NCBI GenBank assembly: GCA_963817755.1
Contig: CAWFPB010000003.1
Location: forward strand, 186,001 to 250,000
Origin: Oleiagrimonas sp963817755
GTDB lineage: Bacteria; Pseudomonadota; Gammaproteobacteria; Xanthomonadales; Rhodanobacteraceae
Length of the DNA stretch: 64,000 nt
Direction of reading: 5' to 3'
Positions 61,868 to 64,000 of this stretch are shown here, in pieces. Both the position numbers and the translations under genes were made by a program. Numbering within the stretch: the stretch's first letter is position 1; each line of letters opens with the position of its first letter. The notes beneath the pieces were generated by a model. That model searched no databases. It was not told where the DNA came from and worked only from the letters and a program-made list of their open reading frames with translations.

Positions 61868-62122
61868 ATGAAACGCTACCTTGTCACCGTGATGCGCACC
61901 CCGGACTTCGATGCCGGCCTGGTCGACGCGCACCGCGCCTTTCTCGACGACCTGCGCAGGCAGGACCGCCTGGAGCTGGCCGGACCGTTCACCGACCAGT
62001 CCGGTGGCGCCTACGTGCTGCGCGCGGAAAACCAGGACAAGGCGCGCGCCATCGCCCATGACGACCCCCTGCACGTGGCCGGCGCCTCGACCGTGCGCGT
62101 GCACGAGTGGTCGGCCGGGTAG
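61868..62122 (+). CDS. YciI-like protein
   Basis: An 84-residue ferredoxin-fold protein of the YciI/muconolactone-isomerase-like family: MKRYLVTVMRTPDFDAGLVDAHRAFLDDLRRQDRLELAGPFTD with conserved His, Asp and Gly. The role is unknown. It lies between mtaD (40 bases upstream) and ubiG. Confidence 0.85.
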   Translation: MKRYLVTVMRTPDFDAGLVDAHRAFLDDLRRQDRLELAGPFTDQSGGAYVLRAENQDKARAIAHDDPLHVAGASTVRVHEWSAG

Positions 62123-62156
62123 AATGCACGCAAACCGCTCCGGAGTAACCCGCGCC

Positions 62157-62861
62157 ATGCCTGCCGCCAATGTCCGTGCCGAGGAAATCGCCCGCTTCGA
62201 CCAGCTGGCCGCGCGCTGGTGGGACCCGGACGGCGAATCGCGCCCGTTGCACGACCTCAATCCGGTGCGCAGTGCCTTCGTCGCCGATCGCGTGCGCCTG
62301 TCCGGTGCACGAGTGGCCGACGTCGGTTGCGGCGGCGGTCTGCTCAGCGAGGTCCTGGCAGCCGCCGGCGCCGAGGTGGTCGGCATCGATCTGGGCGAGC
62401 GCGTGATCGACGTGGCGCAGCTGCATCTGCACGAATCGGGGCTGCAGGTCGACTACCGCGTGCAGTCCTCGGCCGACCTGGCGCAGGCCGAACCGGCCAG
62501 CTTCGATGCGGTGTGCTGCATGGAGCTGATCGAGCACGTGCCCGATCCGGCAGCGCTGGTGGCCGACCTGGCGGCGATGCTCAAGCCCGGTGGACGGCTG
62601 TTCGTGTCCACCCTCAACCGCACCCCGGCAGCATTCGGGGCAGCCATCCTCGGCGCCGAATACGTGCTTCGGATGCTGCCGCGAGGCACCCACCACTACG
62701 CCCAGTTCCTGCGGCCTTCGGAAATCGCGCGGATGCTGCGCGCGGCCGGGCTGGAGCTCGACGAGGTGCGAGGGTTGAAATACAACCCGTTGACTCGAAA
62801 GGCTTCTCTTTCCACTTCGACGGCGGTGAACTACATCCTCGCGGCGCACAAGCCGGCATGA
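62157..62861 (+). CDS. ubiG: Ubiquinone biosynthesis O-methyltransferase
   Basis: A 234-residue SAM methyltransferase acting at two O-methylation steps of ubiquinone synthesis. Motifs: EEIARFDQLAARWWDPDGESRPLHDLNPVR, the SAM site VADVGCGGGLLSEVLAAAGAEVVGID, MELIEHVPDP and GTHHYAQFLRPSEIARML. The start at 62157 has GGAG 11 bases upstream; an ATG at 62124 lacks a site. The stop overlaps gph by four bases, the usual ubiG-gph pairing. Confidence 0.95.
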   Translation: MPAANVRAEEIARFDQLAARWWDPDGESRPLHDLNPVRSAFVADRVRLSGARVADVGCGGGLLSEVLAAAGAEVVGIDLGERVIDVAQLHLHESGLQVDYRVQSSADLAQAEPASFDAVCCMELIEHVPDPAALVADLAAMLKPGGRLFVSTLNRTPAAFGAAILGAEYVLRMLPRGTHHYAQFLRPSEIARMLRAAGLELDEVRGLKYNPLTRKASLSTSTAVNYILAAHKPA

Positions 62862-63535
62862 AGCACGCCCCGCAGAACCTGTCCGGCGTGCTGTTCGACC
62901 TCGACGGCACCCTGCTCGACAGCGCCCCCGACCTGTACGCCGCGTTGTGCGCGCTGTGCACCGAACTGGCCCTGCCGCATCCACCCTACACAGCGGTGCG
63001 CGAAGTGGTCTCGCGCGGTGCACGAGCGGTGCTGCGGCGAGGCATCGACGGTGTCGACGAGGCGCGCATCGAGTCCCTGGTGCCGCGCTTCCTGGAACTC
63101 TACGCCGACCTGATGGGTGGCGATTCGCATCCGTTCGACGGCGTTCCGGCCCTGCTCGAAGCCATCGAGGGCGCCCGACTGCCGTGGGGCATCGTCACCA
63201 ACAAGGCCGGCTTCCTGGCCGAGCCGCTGCTCGAACGCCTGGGCCTGGCCGCGCGCTCGGCGGCGACCGTGTGCGGCGACACCCTTGCACAGCGCAAGCC
63301 CGATCCCGCACCGGTGTTGCTGGCCTGCGAGCGCGCGGGCATGGCGCCGGCGCACGCCGTGTTCGTCGGCGACGACATGCGCGACGTCGAGGCCGGCCGC
63401 GCCGCCGGCCTGTTCACGGTCGCGGTGCGCTGGGGCTACCTGGACGGCGGCGACCCGGACGATTGGGGCGCCGACGCCGTCGTCGACGATCCGCATGCAC
63501 TGGCCGCACTGCTGCGCCTGGAGGCGGCCGCGTGA
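62858..63535 (+). CDS. gph: Phosphoglycolate phosphatase
   Basis: A 225-residue HAD phosphatase removing 2-phosphoglycolate, a by-product of DNA repair. The nucleophile motif is VLFDLDGTLLDSAPDL, with WGIVTNKAGF, KPDPAPVLLACERAG and FVGDDMRDVEAGRAAG. Start overlaps the ubiG stop and the end overlaps the next gene (GTGA). Confidence 0.93.
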   Translation: MKHAPQNLSGVLFDLDGTLLDSAPDLYAALCALCTELALPHPPYTAVREVVSRGARAVLRRGIDGVDEARIESLVPRFLELYADLMGGDSHPFDGVPALLEAIEGARLPWGIVTNKAGFLAEPLLERLGLAARSAATVCGDTLAQRKPDPAPVLLACERAGMAPAHAVFVGDDMRDVEAGRAAGLFTVAVRWGYLDGGDPDDWGADAVVDDPHALAALLRLEAAA

Positions 63536-64000
63536 GCAAGGCGGCCCTGCACAGCTATGTCGAGAAGTGGCTGGCCGCGCAGCCTGCCCAGCGCCTGGCG
63601 TTGCCATTCGTCGAGGCTCCGGGCTACACCGGCCACCTGGCGCTGGCGGCGCTGGAGCAGGAGTGGGTCGACGCCGTCTACGGCATCCGCGAGCCGCAGG
63701 TGGCCCAGGTCAAGCTCAACTGGTGGGCCGAGGAACTGTCCGGTGCGCCCGCCGGCGGCGGCCGCCACCCGCTGACCCAGGCGCTGTTCGCCGCGCCGCA
63801 GGCCGAACATGTCGAGATGGCCCACTGGCTGGCGCCGATCCAGGCCGCCATGGCGCAACTGGACGCGCCCACGCCGGCCGACTTCACCGAGCAGCGCACG
63901 CGCGCGGAGGCGTTCCACGGCGCCATGGCGCAACTGGAAACGCGCTGGTGGTTCGGCGCCGACGCCGATCCTGCGTGCGCCATGGCCCATGCGGCGGCCG
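63532..64000 (+). CDS. Squalene/phytoene synthase family protein, N-terminal part (cut by window edge)
   Basis: A frame starting with GTG at 63532, overlapping the gph stop, is open to the window end. The first 156 residues include IREPQVAQVKLNWWAEELSG and HPLTQAL, similar to the start of squalene/phytoene synthase-like proteins. The aspartate-rich motifs are not visible in this portion. In related bacteria such a gene often follows gph; its product is not known to make a defined isoprenoid. Function remains open. Confidence 0.7.
   Translation, partial: MSKAALHSYVEKWLAAQPAQRLALPFVEAPGYTGHLALAALEQEWVDAVYGIREPQVAQVKLNWWAEELSGAPAGGGRHPLTQALFAAPQAEHVEMAHWLAPIQAAMAQLDAPTPADFTEQRTRAEAFHGAMAQLETRWWFGADADPACAMAHAAA

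Overview
The window comes from the chromosome of a GC-rich gammaproteobacterium, most likely order Xanthomonadales (Lysobacterales), family Rhodanobacteraceae or a close relative. The evidence is the gene order pabC-mltG-tmk-holB-pilZ, a TrpR-like gene in front of a compact hisGDCBHAFI operon with long-form HisG, a FimX-type c-di-GMP effector, an mtnBDC plus mtaD methionine-salvage set, and ffh followed by rpsP-rimM-trmD-rplS. The assignment is an inference from gene content; no rRNA is present.

Layout. (1) 1-3.3 kb: end of pabC, then mltG, tmk, holB and pilZ. (2) 3.4-9.5 kb, minus strand: an N-type rotary ATPase operon, atpD-C-Q-B-E-F-A-G. The usual atpR is missing and the c subunit has Met at the helix-1 ion-ligand position. 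(3) 9.6-22.4 kb: glycogen metabolism. On the minus strand are glgP, a frameshifted glgB and a GlgX-MalQ fusion. On the plus strand are glgA, a DUF2934 gene and a second, long glucan phosphorylase. FNR/Anr-like palindromes lie in front of both atpD and glgA. (4) 22.4-34.3 kb: tRNA-Pro, then a histidine region with hisS, an unusual histidine/aromatic ammonia-lyase, a 0.5 kb intergenic stretch rich in DnaA-box-like 9-mers, a TrpR-like repressor with a TrpR-like operator, and the his operon. (5) 34.3-39.7 kb: a methyltransferase, a glutathione S-transferase, a DUF202 protein, a C13 peptidase, mtnC-mtnD-mtnB and a HiPIP. (6) 40-49 kb: two tandem amino-acid permeases, a Nudix hydrolase, a TPP-riboswitch-controlled TonB receptor plus PnuC (thiamine uptake), an APH-type kinase and an AEC transporter. 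(7) 49-64 kb: hslR, a receiver protein, ffh, the rpsP operon, a BlaI/M56-type regulatory pair, a TonB protein, fimX, epmB, efp, mtaD, ubiG, gph and the start of a squalene/phytoene-synthase-like gene.

The most unusual structure is a family of three 240-280 bp segments (33.3, 37.7 and 51.8 kb). Each is bounded by inverted arrays of a degenerate heptamer, GGGRCNN, and their interiors look unrelated. They sit inside or beside the his, mtn and ffh/rpsP transcription units. The arrays supply the extra C-terminus of HisF and the stop codon of MtnD, and their G-rich strands have the pattern of G-quadruplex formers.

Other points worth attention are the two apparent single-base insertions (glgB, and probably the start of atpA), a DnaA-box cluster far from any visible dnaA, and several well-defined palindromic operators (TrpR-like, BlaI-like, mtn).
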